Shown here piece after piece: positions 25,810 to 35,302 of a stretch of DNA of 64,000 bases; the stretch's first letter is position 1, and each line of letters begins with the position of its first letter. The stretch spans positions 1 through 64,000 of the forward strand of contig NZ_FUYX01000009.1 in the NCBI RefSeq assembly GCF_900168195.1. Direction: 5' to 3'. The translations under genes were made by a program, and so were the position numbers. The notes under the pieces were generated by a model. It was given only the letters and a program-made list of their open reading frames with translations, was not told the origin of the DNA and did not search any database. Origin of the DNA: Allobosea thiooxidans. Lineage in GTDB: Bacteria > Pseudomonadota > Alphaproteobacteria > Rhizobiales > Beijerinckiaceae.

Positions 25810-26032
25810 GGGCGGGATCCGTTAGGCTCGGCGCGCCGGGCGCGCGTGAATGGCTTTGCCGCGGCTTCGATGCCGATCGCGGACGTCGCGCTGATTTAAG
25901 GGGTTCCGTGCTGCAGGAAAAGCCCGGAAAGTGCGACATTGCGGCCGATGCACCGCTCTCTGCATGCGAGACGGAACCCGCCCTCCCCGCGCCCGTTCAC
26001 CAGCCAGCAACGGCAACCGAACGGAGACGACC

Positions 26033-27022
26033 ATGGCCAAAGCGACAGCGAAGAGCGGAACGACGGGGCGGGTGGCCGCCGCCGTCAGGCAGCAGCGGCG
26101 CATCCAGAAGCAGGTGGCACAGGCCGAGCGCGCACGCCCGAGGGCTAAGACCGGCGCCATGCAGGCCGGCGCCCGCGCCTATCCCAGCCCGCCATTTCCG
26201 AAACAGCACCAGGCCAAGCCGGGCAGCGAGGCCAGGCTCGACCCGGCGCCGATGTATGACGCCCCCTTCTACAAGGGGTCGGGCAAGCTGGAAGGTCAGG
26301 TCGCGCTGATCACCGGCGGGGATTCCGGAATCGGCCGGGCCGTCGCGGTGCTGTTCGCGCGCGAGGGCGCCGATGTCGCGATCCTGCATCTCGACGAAAC
26401 GCAGGATGCCGCCGAGACGGTGGAAGCCGTCGTCGCAGAAGGCCGCAACGCGATCGCCATGAAGGGCGATGTCCGCAATGCGGCCTTCTGCCGGAAGGCG
26501 GTGGCCGAGGTGGTCGAGCGGCTGGGCAGGCTCGACATCCTCGTCAACAACGCCGCCTTCCAGGTCCATGCCACGGATTTCGAGGAGCTGACCGAGGAGC
26601 ATTTCGACACGACGCTGAAGACCAATCTCTACGGCTATTTCAACATGGCGAAGGCTGCGGTGGAGCATCTGCCGCATGGCGGCGCCATCGTGAACACCGG
26701 CTCCGTCACCGGGCTCGACGGCAGCAAGGACCTGATCGACTACGCTACGACCAAGGGCGGCATCCATGCGTTCACGCGCTCGCTGGCGGCACATCTGGTA
26801 CCGCGCGGCATCCGGGTGAACGCGGTGGCGCCCGGGCCGGTCTGGACCCCGCTCAACCCGTCGGACAAGACGGCCGAGGATGTCTCGCAGTTCGGCGCGA
26901 AGGTGCCGATGAAGCGGCCCGCGCAGCCGGAGGAGATCGCGCCGGCCTTCGTCTTCCTCGCCTCGCGCCAATGCTCCAGCTACATCACCGGAGAGGTGCT
27001 GCCCATCATCGGCGGGTACTGA
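26033..27022 (+). CDS. SDR-family oxidoreductase, YhxC/YghA-like
   Basis: The 329-residue protein starts at ATG 26033 after GGAGA. The first 85 residues are basic and poor in structure (KATAKSGTTGRVAAAVRQQRR), then the segment YDAPFYKGSGKLEGQVALIT leads into a normal SDR domain: TGGDSGIGRA, NNAAF, NTGSV, the YATTK catalytic pair and SSYITGEVLPIIGG. The linker resembles the general-stress SDR subgroup YhxC/YghA. The basic head is unusual and could bind nucleic acid or be a start artefact; internal ATGs exist. Confidence 0.8.
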   Translation: MAKATAKSGTTGRVAAAVRQQRRIQKQVAQAERARPRAKTGAMQAGARAYPSPPFPKQHQAKPGSEARLDPAPMYDAPFYKGSGKLEGQVALITGGDSGIGRAVAVLFAREGADVAILHLDETQDAAETVEAVVAEGRNAIAMKGDVRNAAFCRKAVAEVVERLGRLDILVNNAAFQVHATDFEELTEEHFDTTLKTNLYGYFNMAKAAVEHLPHGGAIVNTGSVTGLDGSKDLIDYATTKGGIHAFTRSLAAHLVPRGIRVNAVAPGPVWTPLNPSDKTAEDVSQFGAKVPMKRPAQPEEIAPAFVFLASRQCSSYITGEVLPIIGGY

Positions 27023-27046
27023 GCGGAGAGGCCAGCCGCCTCCTGT

Positions 27047-27538
27047 TTAGGCGGTGAGCCTCGGCATCTGGACGAAGCGCACGGCCGCCTTCCAGGTTAG
27101 GAAACCGAAGACGAAGAGCACGAAGGTTTCGGCGATGGCGAAGGGCGGCTCCGACTGGGTCGGCGCCAGCGCCCGCAGGGCGGGAATCTTGCCGAACATT
27201 TGCGCCACCAGCACGAACATCAGCAGGTAGAAAGACAGCATCGCGGTGATCGCGTAGGTGCGGCGCCAGCCACCCTCCAGCCGCCGGCCATAGAGCGCAA
27301 ACGCCGCGATCGCGACCAGCACGATGTGGATCCCCCCGATGATATGGGACGGCAGGACGCCGTTGAAGGGGAAGCCGAAGCCCGTGGCGCTGGTGGCGAA
27401 AGCTGTGGACAGGAACACCCCGGTCCAGCGCGGCCGCGTATGCCCGTGCAGCAGCCCCGCTGCCACCGGAAACCCGGCGACGATGGCGATCAGGCTGAGC
27501 CAGGTGTGAAAGCCTACGAATGTCGTCGGATCGAACAT
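27047..27538 (-). CDS. Hypothetical four-TM membrane protein
   Basis: From ATG 27538 (MFDPTTFVGFHTWLSL) the product has 163 residues with four hydrophobic segments: WLSLIAIVAGFPVAAGLL, IIGGIHIVLVAIAAFALY, AMLSFYLLMFVLVAQMF and TFVLFVFGFLTWKAAV. His residues in the first and third segments (FHTW, SHIIGGIH) might bind a cofactor. I do not recognise the family. It is convergent with the SDR gene. Confidence 0.6.
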   Translation of the reverse strand: MFDPTTFVGFHTWLSLIAIVAGFPVAAGLLHGHTRPRWTGVFLSTAFATSATGFGFPFNGVLPSHIIGGIHIVLVAIAAFALYGRRLEGGWRRTYAITAMLSFYLLMFVLVAQMFGKIPALRALAPTQSEPPFAIAETFVLFVFGFLTWKAAVRFVQMPRLTA

Positions 27539-27644
27539 GGCAGCCCCCCATGGCGTGGCCCTGCCTGAAGAGCATGCAGGAAACGCACCGAAGTTGCGAG
27601 GGATTTCAAACTGGCTGGAAGGCCAGGCGACGACTGCCCTTGTC

Positions 27645-27732
27645 GTCATGGTCGGGCTTGTCCCGACCATCCACGTCTTCGTCAGCGGTCGTGTTCGAGA
27701 CGTGGATGCTTGCCACAGCGGCGAGCATGACG
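27645..27732. repeat. Dispersed intergenic palindromic repeat, family A copy 1
   Basis: The stretch starts ATGGTCGGGcttgtCCCGACCAT, continues with CATCCACGTC...GACGTGGATG and ends with gcgagcatgac. The same architecture occurs at 45803-45893. It lies at the 3' end of the ABC transporter gene. Confidence 0.75.
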
Positions 27733-27750
27733 GGCGAGGCTAATCCCGCC

Positions 27751-29691
27751 TTATGACAACGTCACCCTGACGCTCTCGCCCTCCGCCTCGGTCGCGCGCT
27801 GGAGCGTGGCCTTGGCCTCGTCGACCTCGCGCTGGCGGTTCCACATGGCGGCGTAGGTGCCGCCCGCCGCGAGCAGATCGAGATGATGACCGCGCTCGAC
27901 GATGATGCCCTTGTCGAGCACGATAATCTCGTCGGCGTTGACGACGGTGGAAAGCCGGTGCGCGATGACCAGCGTGGTGCGGCCTTCGCTCACCCGGTCG
28001 AGCGCGTCCTGGATCTCCTTCTCGGTGAAGGAATCGAGCGCCGAAGTCGCCTCGTCGAGCACGAGGATCGGCGGGCCCTTCAGGATGGTGCGGGCGATGG
28101 CGACGCGCTGCTTCTCGCCGCCGGAAAGCTTCAAGCCACGCTCGCCGACAGAGGTGTCGTAGCCTTCCGGCAGCGTACGGATGAAGCGGTCGATCTGGGC
28201 GAGCCGCGCCGCCTCCTCGACCTCCTCCATCGTCGCCTCGGGGCGGCCGTAGAGGATGTTGTATTCGATGGTGTCGTTGAACAGCACCGTGTCCTGCGGG
28301 ACCATGCCGATGGCGGCACGCAGGGAGACCTGCTGGACATCGGCGATCGGCTGGCCGTCGATGAGGATGCGGCCGCCCTGAGGCTCGTAGAAGCGGAAGA
28401 GCAGGCGCGAGATCGTCGACTTGCCCGCGCCCGAGGGGCCGACGATGGCGACTGTCTTGCCCGGCCCCACCTTGAACGAGACGCCGCGCAGGATCGGCCG
28501 CTCCGGGACATAGGCGAACTGGACGTCCTCGAAGGCGACCTCGCCGGCGGGGACCTGCAGTGGCCTGGCGCCGGGCTTGTCCTGGATCTCGGGGTCGCGG
28601 CCGATCAGCGAGAACATCTGGGCGATGTCGAGCGTCGCCTGCTTGATCTCGCGATAGACCGTGCCCATGAAGTTCAGCGGCAGATAGAGCTGGATCAGCA
28701 TCGCGTTGATCAGGATGAGATCGCCGACCGTGTTGGTGCCGGCCTGGAAGCCCCGCACCGCCATCACCATCGACAGCGTCAGCCCAACGGCGAAGATCGC
28801 GGCCTGCCCGAAGTTGAGCCAGGCGAGCGAGGTGTAGGACTTGACCGAATTGCGCTCGTAGAGCGCCATCGAGCGGTCGTAGCGGGCGGTCTCGCGCGCC
28901 TCGGCGCCAAAATACTTCACCGTCTCGTAGTTGAGCAGCGAGTCGATCGCCTTGGCATTGGCGTCGGTATCGGACTCGTTCATCGCCGAGCGGATGGCGA
29001 TGCGCCACTCCGTCGCCTTGATGGTGTAGGTCATGTAGGTCGTGACCATCGCGACCAGGACGACGACGTAGCGCCAGTCGAACAGGTAGAGCAGCACCGC
29101 GATGATCAGCACGACCTCGATGATCACCGGCACAAGCTGGTTGAGACCGAGGCGGACCATCTCCTCGATGCCGTTGCGGCCGCGCTCCAGCACGCGGGTG
29201 AGGCCGCCGGTCTTGCGCTCCAGGTGGAAGCGCAGCGAGAGATGGTGCAGGTGGCCGAAGGTCTGCAGGGCGAGCGTGCGCACCGCATGCATGAAGACCG
29301 GCGCGAAGATGGCATCGCGCATCTGCACGAAGGCGGCCGAGCCGACGCGGGCGAAACCATAGAGCACCGTCAGCGCCAGCGGTGCCCCGACCAGCCAGGG
29401 CAGCCAGTTCTCGAGGTTCGAATAGGTCCCGGCGAGAGCGTCGGTCACCCATTTGAAGGTGAACGGAACCCCCATCAGCACGAGCCGCCCCGCCACCATC
29501 AGCGCGAAGGCGGCGACGACGCGCCCGCGCAGATCCGCACGCGCCGTCGGCCAGAGATAGGGCCAGAGCGCGCGGAAGGTGGCGAAGAAGCCGGAGCCCG
29601 GCTGGATCACGGTGGAGCGGGAGAAGCTCGGCGCCGCGGGCGGCGCTGACGGCACGGACATGTTTCGAACGATTCCAGTTGGTGCGCTCAT
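27751..29691 (-). CDS. ATM1/HMT1-type ABC exporter (permease + ATPase)
   Basis: Homologues export glutathione conjugates or metals and support Fe-S metabolism. From ATG 29691 the protein has 646 residues. A six-helix exporter domain is followed by an ATPase domain with Walker A GPSGAGKST, the Q-loop VPQDTVLFND, signature LSGGEKQRVAIART, Walker B PPILVLDEATSALD and the switch AHRLST. The stretch NYETVKYFGAEARE is a marker of the ABCB7/ATM1 group. ATG 29661 is a possible shorter start. It is a single gene, flanked by unrelated genes. Confidence 0.88.
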   Translation of the reverse strand: MSAPTGIVRNMSVPSAPPAAPSFSRSTVIQPGSGFFATFRALWPYLWPTARADLRGRVVAAFALMVAGRLVLMGVPFTFKWVTDALAGTYSNLENWLPWLVGAPLALTVLYGFARVGSAAFVQMRDAIFAPVFMHAVRTLALQTFGHLHHLSLRFHLERKTGGLTRVLERGRNGIEEMVRLGLNQLVPVIIEVVLIIAVLLYLFDWRYVVVLVAMVTTYMTYTIKATEWRIAIRSAMNESDTDANAKAIDSLLNYETVKYFGAEARETARYDRSMALYERNSVKSYTSLAWLNFGQAAIFAVGLTLSMVMAVRGFQAGTNTVGDLILINAMLIQLYLPLNFMGTVYREIKQATLDIAQMFSLIGRDPEIQDKPGARPLQVPAGEVAFEDVQFAYVPERPILRGVSFKVGPGKTVAIVGPSGAGKSTISRLLFRFYEPQGGRILIDGQPIADVQQVSLRAAIGMVPQDTVLFNDTIEYNILYGRPEATMEEVEEAARLAQIDRFIRTLPEGYDTSVGERGLKLSGGEKQRVAIARTILKGPPILVLDEATSALDSFTEKEIQDALDRVSEGRTTLVIAHRLSTVVNADEIIVLDKGIIVERGHHLDLLAAGGTYAAMWNRQREVDEAKATLQRATEAEGESVRVTLS

Positions 29692-29841
29692 ATAGGCCGA
29701 ATCGCGCGCCATTGCATGGGAGTGTCGTTGCATGGAGGGCATGTGACCGGGCTGCCCGAAAGCTGCCTTGCTCTCGTCCCAAGCCGAGTATCTCATCCGT
29801 GGCGGAGCGCGAGACGCTCGTCATCGGGGAAAGAGACCATC

Positions 29842-30174
29842 ATGAGAGCTCAGTACCTTGTCGCGATGGGTGTCGGCGCCTCGCTCGTGCTCGCGGCCTT
29901 GCCCGCGGCAGCGCAGGGCAAGCCGCACGCGCAGATCACCATCAGCAACCAGCGCAGCGTCCCGCTGAACAGCTTCGAGATCGCGACCGCCGGCGAACAA
30001 CCCCGCCTCGTCGCCAAGCTCGCCAAGCCGCTGGCGCCGGGCAAGAGCGTCGCGCTCAAGCTCAACAAGCCGCAGGGCTGCTCCTATACGGTGCAGGGAA
30101 TGTTCGAGGACGAGGCCGCGAGCGACGCCGATATGGATCTGTGCCGGGACCGCGTCATCCGCCTGACGGAGTGA
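29842..30174 (+). CDS. Secreted hypothetical protein
   Basis: The 110-residue product has a signal peptide ending PAAAQ (cut near 25). The mature part is a small beta-rich domain (HAQITISNQRSVPLNSFEIATA, KLAKPLAPGKSVALKL) with two cysteines (GCSYTV, DLCRDR). The NQ...L..F pattern with a conserved Cys resembles small periplasmic Ca- or copper-binding folds, but I cannot name it. ATG 29842 is followed directly by the signal. Confidence 0.55.
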   Translation: MRAQYLVAMGVGASLVLAALPAAAQGKPHAQITISNQRSVPLNSFEIATAGEQPRLVAKLAKPLAPGKSVALKLNKPQGCSYTVQGMFEDEAASDADMDLCRDRVIRLTE

Positions 30175-30179
30175 GCTCC

Positions 30180-30282
30180 GTCATTCTCGGGCGGAGCGAA
30201 GCGCAGACCCGAGAATCTCAGGACGATAGAGGCTCCTGCGCCTCCCCCTTCACAAGATGCTCGGGTCAAGCCCGAGCATGAC
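30180..30282. repeat. Dispersed intergenic inverted repeat, family B
   Basis: Two hairpins, ATTCTCGGG...CCCGAGAAT and ATGCTCGGGtcaagCCCGAGCAT, are bounded by gtcat and atgac. It lies between the convergent secreted-protein gene and cimA and may serve both as a terminator. Confidence 0.7.
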
Positions 30283-30293
30283 GGCGCGGGGCC

Positions 30294-31892
30294 TCACGCT
30301 GTCGCGCCGGCCTTCACCAGCTTGTAGGTGATCGAGTCGACCAGCGCCTGGAACGAGGCGTCGATGATGTTGGCGCTGACGCCGACCGTGGTCCAGCGGT
30401 CACCGGTCTCGTCGCCCGACTCGATCAGCACGCGCGTCACCGCATCGGTGCCACCCTGGAAGATGCGGACCTTGTAGTCGACGAGGCGCAAGCCCCCGAT
30501 CAGCGACTGGTAGCGGCCGAGATCCTTGCGCAAGGCGATATCGAGCGCGTTGACCGGGCCGCTGTCTCCCTCGGCCGCCGAGATCAGCAGTTCCTCGCCG
30601 ACCTTCACCTTCACGATCGCCTCCGAAAAGGTGACGAGCTCGCCCAGCGCGTTGTAGCGGCGCTCGACATTCACGGCGAAGCGCTCGACCGAGAAGTACT
30701 CCGGCACCTCGCCGAGGATGCGCTTGACCAGCAAGAAGAAGGAGGCGTCGGCGCCCTCGAAGGCATAGCCCTGCGCTTCCTTGTCCTTGACCTCCTGCAG
30801 CACCCGGTTGAGGCGCGGATCGTCGCGCCCGAGCGTGACGCCGATGCGCTCCAGCTCGGCGACGAGGTTCGACTTGCCGCCCTGGTCGGAAATCAGCACC
30901 TTGCGGGTGTTGCCGGTCGCCTCCGGCGCGACATGCTCGTAGGTGCGCGGGTCCTTGAGCACGGCCGAGGCGTGGATGCCGGCCTTGGTCGCGAAGGCGG
31001 AAGCGCCGACGAAGGGCGCATGACGGTCCGGTGCGCGGTTCAACACCTCGTCGAGCGCACGCGAGACATGGGTCAGCTCGCCGAGCTGGTCCTCGCTGAC
31101 GCCGAGCTCGAAGCGGTCGCGATAGCGCTCCTTCAGCTTCAGCGCGCCGATCAGCGTCACGAGATTGGCGTTGCCGCAGCGCTCACCCAGCCCGTTCAGC
31201 GTCCCCTGGATCTGGCGCGCGCCGGCCTCCACCGCCGCCAGCGAATTGGCAACGGCGCAGCCGCAATCATCATGGGCATGGATGCCGAGATGCTCACCGG
31301 GCACCACCTTCGCGACCTCGCGCACGATGGCGCCGATCTCGTCCGGCAGCGTGCCGCCATTGGTGTCGCAGAGCACAATCCAGCGGGCGCCGGCCTCATA
31401 GGCGGTGCGGGCGCAGGCGAGCGCATAGTCCGGATTGGCCTTGTAGCCGTCGAAGAAGTGCTCGCAATCGAGCATCACCTCGCGGCCGGCGACCTTCGCC
31501 GCCGCCACGCTCTCGGCGATGCCGGCGAGATTCTCCTCGAGCGAGGTCTCGAGCGCGACATGGACATGGTAGTCCCAGCTCTTGGCGACGAAGACGATGG
31601 TGTCGGCCTTCGCCTCCAGCAGTGCCGCGATGCCGGGGTCGTTGGCGGCCGAGCGCCCTGCCCGCTTGGTCATGCCGAAGGCGGCGAACTTCGCCTGCCG
31701 CGTCGCCTTCTGCTCGAAGAAGGCGGTGTCGAGCGGGTTGGCGCCAGGATAGCCGCCCTCGACATAGTCGACGCCGAGCCGGTCGAGCAGCGCCGCCACG
31801 GCGCGCTTGTCGTCGAGCGAGAAATCGACGCCGGTCGTCTGGGCGCCGTCGCGCAGCGTCGTGTCGAAGAGATGGATGCGGGCCGCGGTCAT
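30294..31892 (-). CDS. cimA: (R)-citramalate synthase
   Basis: CimA condenses pyruvate and acetyl-CoA to citramalate, a route to isoleucine. The 532-residue DRE-TIM protein starts HLFDTTLRDGAQTTGVDFS with the metal and catalytic residues. YVEGGYPGANPLD, CDTNGG, LGIHAHDDCG and TLNGLGERCGNANL follow. The C-terminal third is the LeuA-type allosteric domain (SGDETGDRWTTVGVSANIIDAS), as in the long citramalate-synthase form. Its ATG overlaps the stop of the 36-residue ORF by 4 bp, linking its translation to cysS. Confidence 0.9.
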   Translation of the reverse strand: MTAARIHLFDTTLRDGAQTTGVDFSLDDKRAVAALLDRLGVDYVEGGYPGANPLDTAFFEQKATRQAKFAAFGMTKRAGRSAANDPGIAALLEAKADTIVFVAKSWDYHVHVALETSLEENLAGIAESVAAAKVAGREVMLDCEHFFDGYKANPDYALACARTAYEAGARWIVLCDTNGGTLPDEIGAIVREVAKVVPGEHLGIHAHDDCGCAVANSLAAVEAGARQIQGTLNGLGERCGNANLVTLIGALKLKERYRDRFELGVSEDQLGELTHVSRALDEVLNRAPDRHAPFVGASAFATKAGIHASAVLKDPRTYEHVAPEATGNTRKVLISDQGGKSNLVAELERIGVTLGRDDPRLNRVLQEVKDKEAQGYAFEGADASFFLLVKRILGEVPEYFSVERFAVNVERRYNALGELVTFSEAIVKVKVGEELLISAAEGDSGPVNALDIALRKDLGRYQSLIGGLRLVDYKVRIFQGGTDAVTRVLIESGDETGDRWTTVGVSANIIDASFQALVDSITYKLVKAGATA

Positions 31893-31999
31893 GGCTCGCG
31901 CCGGAGCTTGAAGCGGACGACGCGCGGCACGACCATCGCCAGCATGACCAGCTTGATGGCGAAGGAGAGCGAGCCCGCCGGGCGGATCTTCGGGCTCAT
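31889..31999 (-). CDS. 36-residue peptide between cysS and cimA
   Basis: This short frame begins [16 protein letters not shown] and ends [10 protein letters not shown]. It overlaps the cysS stop and the cimA start by 4 bp each (ATGA at both joints), which is typical of translational coupling. The middle is hydrophobic ([13 protein letters not shown]) and the end is basic, so it may be a small membrane-associated peptide. It may act mainly as a coupler that passes ribosomes from cysS to cimA. Homologues in relatives would decide. Confidence 0.6.
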   Translation of the reverse strand: MSPKIRPAGSLSFAIKLVMLAMVVPRVVRFKLRREP

Positions 32000-33456
32000 C
32001 GCTTCATCTCCCAGCTGGTCGTCGGCTCGCCGGTGGCGGGGTCCTTGCCGTCCTTGAGGGCGATGCCCATGGCGGCGAGTTCGTCGCGGATGCGGTCGGA
32101 TTCGGCGAAGTTCCTGGCGCGACGAGCGTCCAGGCGCGCGGCGATCAGGCGCTCGACCGCCGGATCGACGGCGACGGGCGCAGCGACTTCCGGCAACCCG
32201 ATCCCGAGCAGGTCGAGGCCTGCCAGAAGCGCCGGCAAGTCGCCGGACTTGCGCAGCGCATGGAGCTCGGCCAGCACGCGGGCGGTGTTGAGATCGTCAG
32301 CCAGCGCATCGAGCAGTTCGTCGGAAGGCCGCGAAGCCGTCGCACCCTGGGCAGCATCGGCCCAGTCCTGCAGCGTCTTCTCCGCCTCCTCCAGCGCCTT
32401 CACCGTCCAGTCGATCGGCTGGCGGTAATGCGTCTTCAGCATCGCGAGGCGCAACACCTCGCCCGGCCATATCCGGCCGCCGAAGGCATCGGTCGCCAAG
32501 AGCTCGTTGATGGTGACGAAGTTGCCGAGCGACTTCGACATCTTCTCGCCTTCGACCTGCAGGAAGCCGTTATGCATCCAGATATTGGCCATGAGCGGCT
32601 GCCCTTCCGCCCCGCCGAAGGCGCAGCAGGACTGGGTGATCTCGTTCTCGTGGTGCGGGAAGACGAGATCGATGCCGCCGCCATGGATGTCGAAGACGTT
32701 CTTCATGGGATCGTCGCAGGAGAGACCGCCGCCGAAGGGCGAGAGCAGCTTCGCCATCGACATGGCCGAGCATTCGATATGCCAGCCGGGACGGCCGGGC
32801 GTGGCGATGCCGGCCGGAGACGGCCAGCCCGGATCGATACCCTCGCGGCTCGGCTTCCAGAGCACGAAATCCATCGCGTCGCGCTTGTAGGGCGCCACGT
32901 CGACACGGGCGCCGGCCAGCATCTCGTCGAGCGAACGGCGCGCGAGCGTGCCGTATTTCGGCGCCTTCACGAGATGGGCGACGGCCGGAACGTGGAAGAG
33001 CACATGCTCTTCGGCGACATAGGCGACGCCGCGCGCGATCAGGCGCTCGATGATCGCCTTCATCTCCTCGATATGCTCGGTGGCGCGCGGCTCGGTCGTG
33101 GGCCTCAAGCAGCCGAGCGCATCGACATCGTGGTGGAATTGCGCCGTCGTCGTCTCAGTGACCTTGGCGATCGCCTCGTTCAGCGGCAGGCCGGGAAAGT
33201 CGCGCGCCGCGCGGGCGTTGATCTTATCGTCGACGTCGGTGAGGTTGCGCGCATAGGTGACGTGCTCCGCACCGTAGATGTGTCGCAGCAGCCGGTAGAG
33301 CACGTCGAAGACGATGACCGGGCGGGCATTGCCGATATGGGCGTAGTCGTAGACCGTCGGCCCGCAGACATACATGCGCACATTCGACGGGTCGATCGGC
33401 GCGAAGTCCTGCTTCGTCCGCGTCAGCGTATTGTAGAGCCTCAGGGTCGGCGACAT
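31996..33456 (-). CDS. cysS: Cysteinyl-tRNA synthetase
   Basis: CysRS charges tRNA-Cys. From ATG 33456 ([13 protein letters not shown]) it has 486 residues. The zinc Cys31 lies in [15 protein letters not shown], the HIGN motif is at 40-43, [10 protein letters not shown] carries further zinc ligands and [10 protein letters not shown] is the KMSKS loop. The helical C-terminal domain is complete. The frame could start 15 codons earlier, but the ATG at 33456 gives the family N-terminus. It is the first gene of a cysS-ORF36-cimA unit. Confidence 0.95.
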   Translation of the reverse strand: MSPTLRLYNTLTRTKQDFAPIDPSNVRMYVCGPTVYDYAHIGNARPVIVFDVLYRLLRHIYGAEHVTYARNLTDVDDKINARAARDFPGLPLNEAIAKVTETTTAQFHHDVDALGCLRPTTEPRATEHIEEMKAIIERLIARGVAYVAEEHVLFHVPAVAHLVKAPKYGTLARRSLDEMLAGARVDVAPYKRDAMDFVLWKPSREGIDPGWPSPAGIATPGRPGWHIECSAMSMAKLLSPFGGGLSCDDPMKNVFDIHGGGIDLVFPHHENEITQSCCAFGGAEGQPLMANIWMHNGFLQVEGEKMSKSLGNFVTINELLATDAFGGRIWPGEVLRLAMLKTHYRQPIDWTVKALEEAEKTLQDWADAAQGATASRPSDELLDALADDLNTARVLAELHALRKSGDLPALLAGLDLLGIGLPEVAAPVAVDPAVERLIAARLDARRARNFAESDRIRDELAAMGIALKDGKDPATGEPTTSWEMKR

Positions 33457-33781
33457 AGGGGCTAAATCCTGGAACGAACGAAACGGAGAGACGTGCAACA
33501 ACGACCTGGCCGCTGGCCGGGGCGCTTTTGTCGGTTCGTTTTCAGGACGAGGACGTGAGCAGCCGGCCAGCGAAAGCTAGCGGCAAATAATGCAAATCCG
33601 GTTGTTGATGGCGGCTCGCGTCATGACAGAAAGTGATTGCCTGTCCACAGCGCCTGCGTCAAGAGGGCGCTCCGTTTGCTGCACCGCAACATTTCGGCCG
33701 CAATTCACTCAAATTTAACCGGCCGGAACCATCCTCCCGATTCACGGGTTCTCCGCCCGCCCCCCCTCAGGAACCTTCCCC
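33457..33781. other. Divergent intergenic region upstream of cysS
   Basis: No gene is seen. The stretch should hold the promoters of cysS and of the secreted protein at 33782. There is no T-box-like or other recognisable leader structure. Confidence 0.45.
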
Positions 33782-34111
33782 ATGCGCCGCGCCGTGGCCT
33801 TCGTCGGACTGCTCGGGATCGCCGCTGCAGGTATCTCGCTTTCGATCATGCCGACCAGCCGCTCGGCCGCGGCTGCCAGTGAAGCGCGCACCTTCCTGAT
33901 CCCGGCGAGCGACGGCTACGGCGTCGCCGACTGCATCTCCTCCAGGGCCGAATGCGGCCAGATCGTCGCGAATGCCTGGTGCGAATCGCAGGGCTTCGGC
34001 AAGGCCGTCGCCTTCGGCGTCGCGAACCGCGAGGATTTCACCGGCACCGTCGCGCGGCCGACACCCGCCCAGCTCGCGGAGCAGCCGCTCAGCATCACCT
34101 GCGGCGAGTGA
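33782..34111 (+). CDS. Secreted hypothetical protein
   Basis: The 109-residue product has a hydrophobic start (AVAFVGLLGIAAAGISLSIM), a signal peptide or anchor, then a mature part with four cysteines (VADCISSRAECGQIVANAWCESQG and ITCGE). The GYGVADCISSRAECG stretch recurs in many small periplasmic proteins of the order, from memory only. Convergent with creA, 12 bp away. Confidence 0.6.
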   Translation: MRRAVAFVGLLGIAAAGISLSIMPTSRSAAAASEARTFLIPASDGYGVADCISSRAECGQIVANAWCESQGFGKAVAFGVANREDFTGTVARPTPAQLAEQPLSITCGE

Positions 34112-34123
34112 TCGCCACCCCGA

Positions 34124-34639
34124 TCAGCGAATCCACTCCGAACATTTCGGCGTCTCGCCCGAAGCGCCCCAGGGCATGATCGGCACGGTCGAGGTCGAAT
34201 TCTGCGGCGAACCGTCGATCAGCTTGTCGGTATAGACGAGATAGACCAGCACGTTGCGCTTGGCGTCGCAGCCGCGGACGATCTGCATCTTCTTCCAGAT
34301 CAGCGAACGGCGCTCGCGGAAGACCACGTCGCCCTGCCCCGCCTTCTCCTTGAACTTGATCGGCCCGATCTGGCGGCAGGCCAGCGAGACCTCCGAGACC
34401 TCCTCGGCCACGCCGAACATGCCGGAGACGCCGCCCTTCTCGGGCACGGTGTAGTGGCAGGCGACGCCCTCGACGATCGGATCGTCGACGCCGTAGACGG
34501 CGAGCTTGTCGTTCGGGGTCAGCATCTTCCAGACCGTCGACTTCCGGAAGATCAGGTCCTCCTGCGCCGCCGCCGGCGACAGCAGGCCTCCTGACAGGGT
34601 GAGGGCCAGCGCGGCCAGGACCCAACGACGAAGCGGCAT
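34124..34639 (-). CDS. creA: CreA-family periplasmic protein
   Basis: CreA-type proteins are secreted proteins of unknown role. The 171-residue product begins MPLRRWVLAALALTL with a signal peptide cut after AAA before QEDL. VYGVDDPIVEGVACHYT, SVACRQIGPI-like SLACRQIGPIKF and CDAKRNVLVYLVYTDKLIDGSPQNS are family hallmarks. The ATG at 34639 has GGGGAGA at good distance; another ATG lies two codons earlier. Two cysteines (ACHY, SLACR) could pair. Confidence 0.85.
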   Translation of the reverse strand: MPLRRWVLAALALTLSGGLLSPAAAQEDLIFRKSTVWKMLTPNDKLAVYGVDDPIVEGVACHYTVPEKGGVSGMFGVAEEVSEVSLACRQIGPIKFKEKAGQGDVVFRERRSLIWKKMQIVRGCDAKRNVLVYLVYTDKLIDGSPQNSTSTVPIMPWGASGETPKCSEWIR

Positions 34640-34747
34640 TCCCATTCTCCCCGGCGCATTCCAGCTCGGCGCCCGGCACGATATGGGAAACAGGCAGCCG
34701 TTGCACCAGAGTTTTGCAGTGCAACAGCCGCGAACCGGAGAGATCGG

Positions 34748-35302
34748 ATGGCCCTGCCTGAACTGGAAAGCGCAAGATTGCTGCTGCGGCCGCGCCGCCC
34801 CGTCGATCTCGACGCCATCGTCCGGATGAACGCCGACCCGCAGGTGATGCTCCACATCGCGGCCGTCGGAGATCCTGCGATGGGGCGGGAGGCCGTCGCC
34901 TCGCGCAGCTTCAGCCATATCGCACGCGGGCTCGGCTATTGGTCGGTCTTCGCCAGGGAGGCGCCGGCGGATTTCACCGGCTATGTCGGCCTGATCCCCG
35001 ATGGCGACGCGGTGGACGAGATCCAGCTCAGCTACCGCTTCGAGGCGCGCCATTGGGGCAAGGGCTATGCCGGGGAGGCTGCCGCCTGCCTGCTGCGCCA
35101 CGGCTTCGGCACGCTCCGCTTCGCGAAGATCGGCGTCACCACCCACCCGCTCAACGCAGCCTCGCTGCGTCTCGCCGAACGGCTCGGCTTCGAGGCCGCG
35201 CCGACCGATCCGGACATCCTGATCGGCGATCCGCCTGTGCCGGCCTCGCGCCTCCAGCTGACGCGCGACGCGTGGCTGCGGCTCACGCTGCCAGAGGCCT
35301 GA
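34748..35302 (+). CDS. GNAT-family N-acetyltransferase, RimJ/RimL-like
   Basis: The 184-residue protein starts LPELESARLLLRPRRPVDLDAI, which is the usual RimJ/RimL-type opening. SYRFEARHWGKGYAGEAAACLL carries the acetyl-CoA loop, and VTTHPLNAASLRLAERLGFE is the conserved end of the fold. It acetylates an amine; whether a protein N-terminus or a small molecule cannot be told. Its 3' end overlaps the convergent membrane-protein gene by 20 bp. Confidence 0.85.
   Translation: MALPELESARLLLRPRRPVDLDAIVRMNADPQVMLHIAAVGDPAMGREAVASRSFSHIARGLGYWSVFAREAPADFTGYVGLIPDGDAVDEIQLSYRFEARHWGKGYAGEAAACLLRHGFGTLRFAKIGVTTHPLNAASLRLAERLGFEAAPTDPDILIGDPPVPASRLQLTRDAWLRLTLPEA

Noticed and set aside
27883..29649. 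588-codon plus-strand ORF opposite the ABC exporter
   Set aside because: Shadow frame of the well-supported minus-strand transporter; the composition (Asp/Arg/His-rich) is not protein-like.
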